Source: Rhodospirillaceae bacterium SYSU D60007 (lineage in GTDB: Bacteria > Pseudomonadota > Alphaproteobacteria > Reyranellales > Reyranellaceae). From it: DNA of 33,255 nt. Below, one piece after another: positions 33,150 to 33,255 of the stretch. The position numbers were made by a program, and so were the translations under genes. Each line of letters begins with the position of its first letter. The first letter of the stretch is position 1. The notes under the pieces were generated by a model, which saw only the letters and a list, made by a program, of their open reading frames with translations, ran no database searches and was not told where the DNA came from. The stretch is taken from NCBI GenBank assembly GCA_003574685.1, contig QOCQ01000035.1:1-33255 (forward strand), in the 5' to 3' direction.

Positions 33150-33255
33150 ATGAAGCGTGAGGCAGCGGCGCGCGAAAAGCGGGCGAGGTTCATTGCGGCC
33201 ACGGAAAAGGGCCTGGCGGTCAGCGCCGCGGCCGAGGTCGCCGGCGTCAACCGCA
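33150..33255 (+). CDS. Small helix-turn-helix protein, 3' partial
   Basis: The ATG at 33150 is preceded by CAGGAG at a good distance. The 35 visible residues (MKREAAAREKRARFIAATEKG, then LAVSAAAEVAGVNR) are a basic helix followed by the first part of a helix-turn-helix, of the kind seen in terminase-small-subunit-like or resolvase-like DNA-binding proteins. The window ends in the recognition helix, so the family cannot be fixed. Confidence 0.6.
   Translation, partial: MKREAAAREKRARFIAATEKGLAVSAAAEVAGVNR

Noticed and set aside
1-33255. tRNA, rRNA, riboswitch or insertion sequence
   Set aside because: None recognised on reading either strand. Gaps are short and mostly REP sequence, though a covariance-model search was not possible here.

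Overview
The window reads as a chromosomal stretch of a high-GC (roughly two thirds G+C) Gram-negative bacterium, most likely an alphaproteobacterium. The reasons are the outer-membrane two-partner secretion genes, a Sox cluster, several molybdenum hydroxylases, and intergenic repeats of the 'GAGCTTGTCGA'-core REP type. No rRNA, tRNA, CRISPR array, insertion sequence or phage module was recognised. No gene-free stretch exceeds about 300 bases; the longest gaps (about 140-280 bases) mostly hold REP-like repeats.

Layout. (1) 1-11472, plus strand: a secretion operon made of a TpsB/ShlB transporter (5' end cut by the window), a 2194-residue TpsA filamentous-hemagglutinin-like exoprotein, and a TPR-CHAT (caspase-like) protein with its own signal peptide. 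(2) 11496-12917: REP clusters around a small GIY-YIG nuclease-family gene and a GT-A type glycosyltransferase. (3) 12921-15394: a TetR regulator divergent from a Rieske ring-hydroxylating oxygenase alpha subunit, whose beta-subunit partner carries a frameshift. (4) 20213-15558, minus strand: an isoquinoline-oxidoreductase-like pair (2Fe-2S subunit plus Tat-exported Mo subunit) that runs by overlapping start/stop codons into soxX-soxY-soxZ-soxA. soxB and soxCD are absent. (5) 24777-20496, minus: an epoxide-hydrolase-like protein, an orphan xanthine-dehydrogenase-family Mo subunit and a dienelactone hydrolase. (6) 31924-24980, minus: a tightly overlapped six-gene operon: sn-glycerol-1-phosphate dehydrogenase (AraM/EgsA type), ugpB, ugpA, ugpE, a glycerophosphodiester phosphodiesterase and a Tat-exported PhoD. 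It is divergent from a SorC-family regulator (32088-33044), with a perfect 12-8-12 palindrome between them. (7) 33150-end: the start of a small helix-turn-helix protein.

The most notable system is region 6. It looks like an import-and-hydrolysis pathway for glycerophosphodiesters that ends at a glycerol-1-phosphate (not 3-phosphate) dehydrogenase, under its own regulator, and without the usual UgpC ATPase. The stereochemistry suggests use of phosphatidylglycerol head groups, lipoteichoic acid or archaeal lipid debris; this is inference. Second is the Mo hydroxylase-SoxXYZA fusion operon, whose SoxY lacks the classical C-terminal GGCGG arm. Third is the TpsB-TpsA-CHAT operon, in which repeat elements sit inside or against the start regions of two genes.
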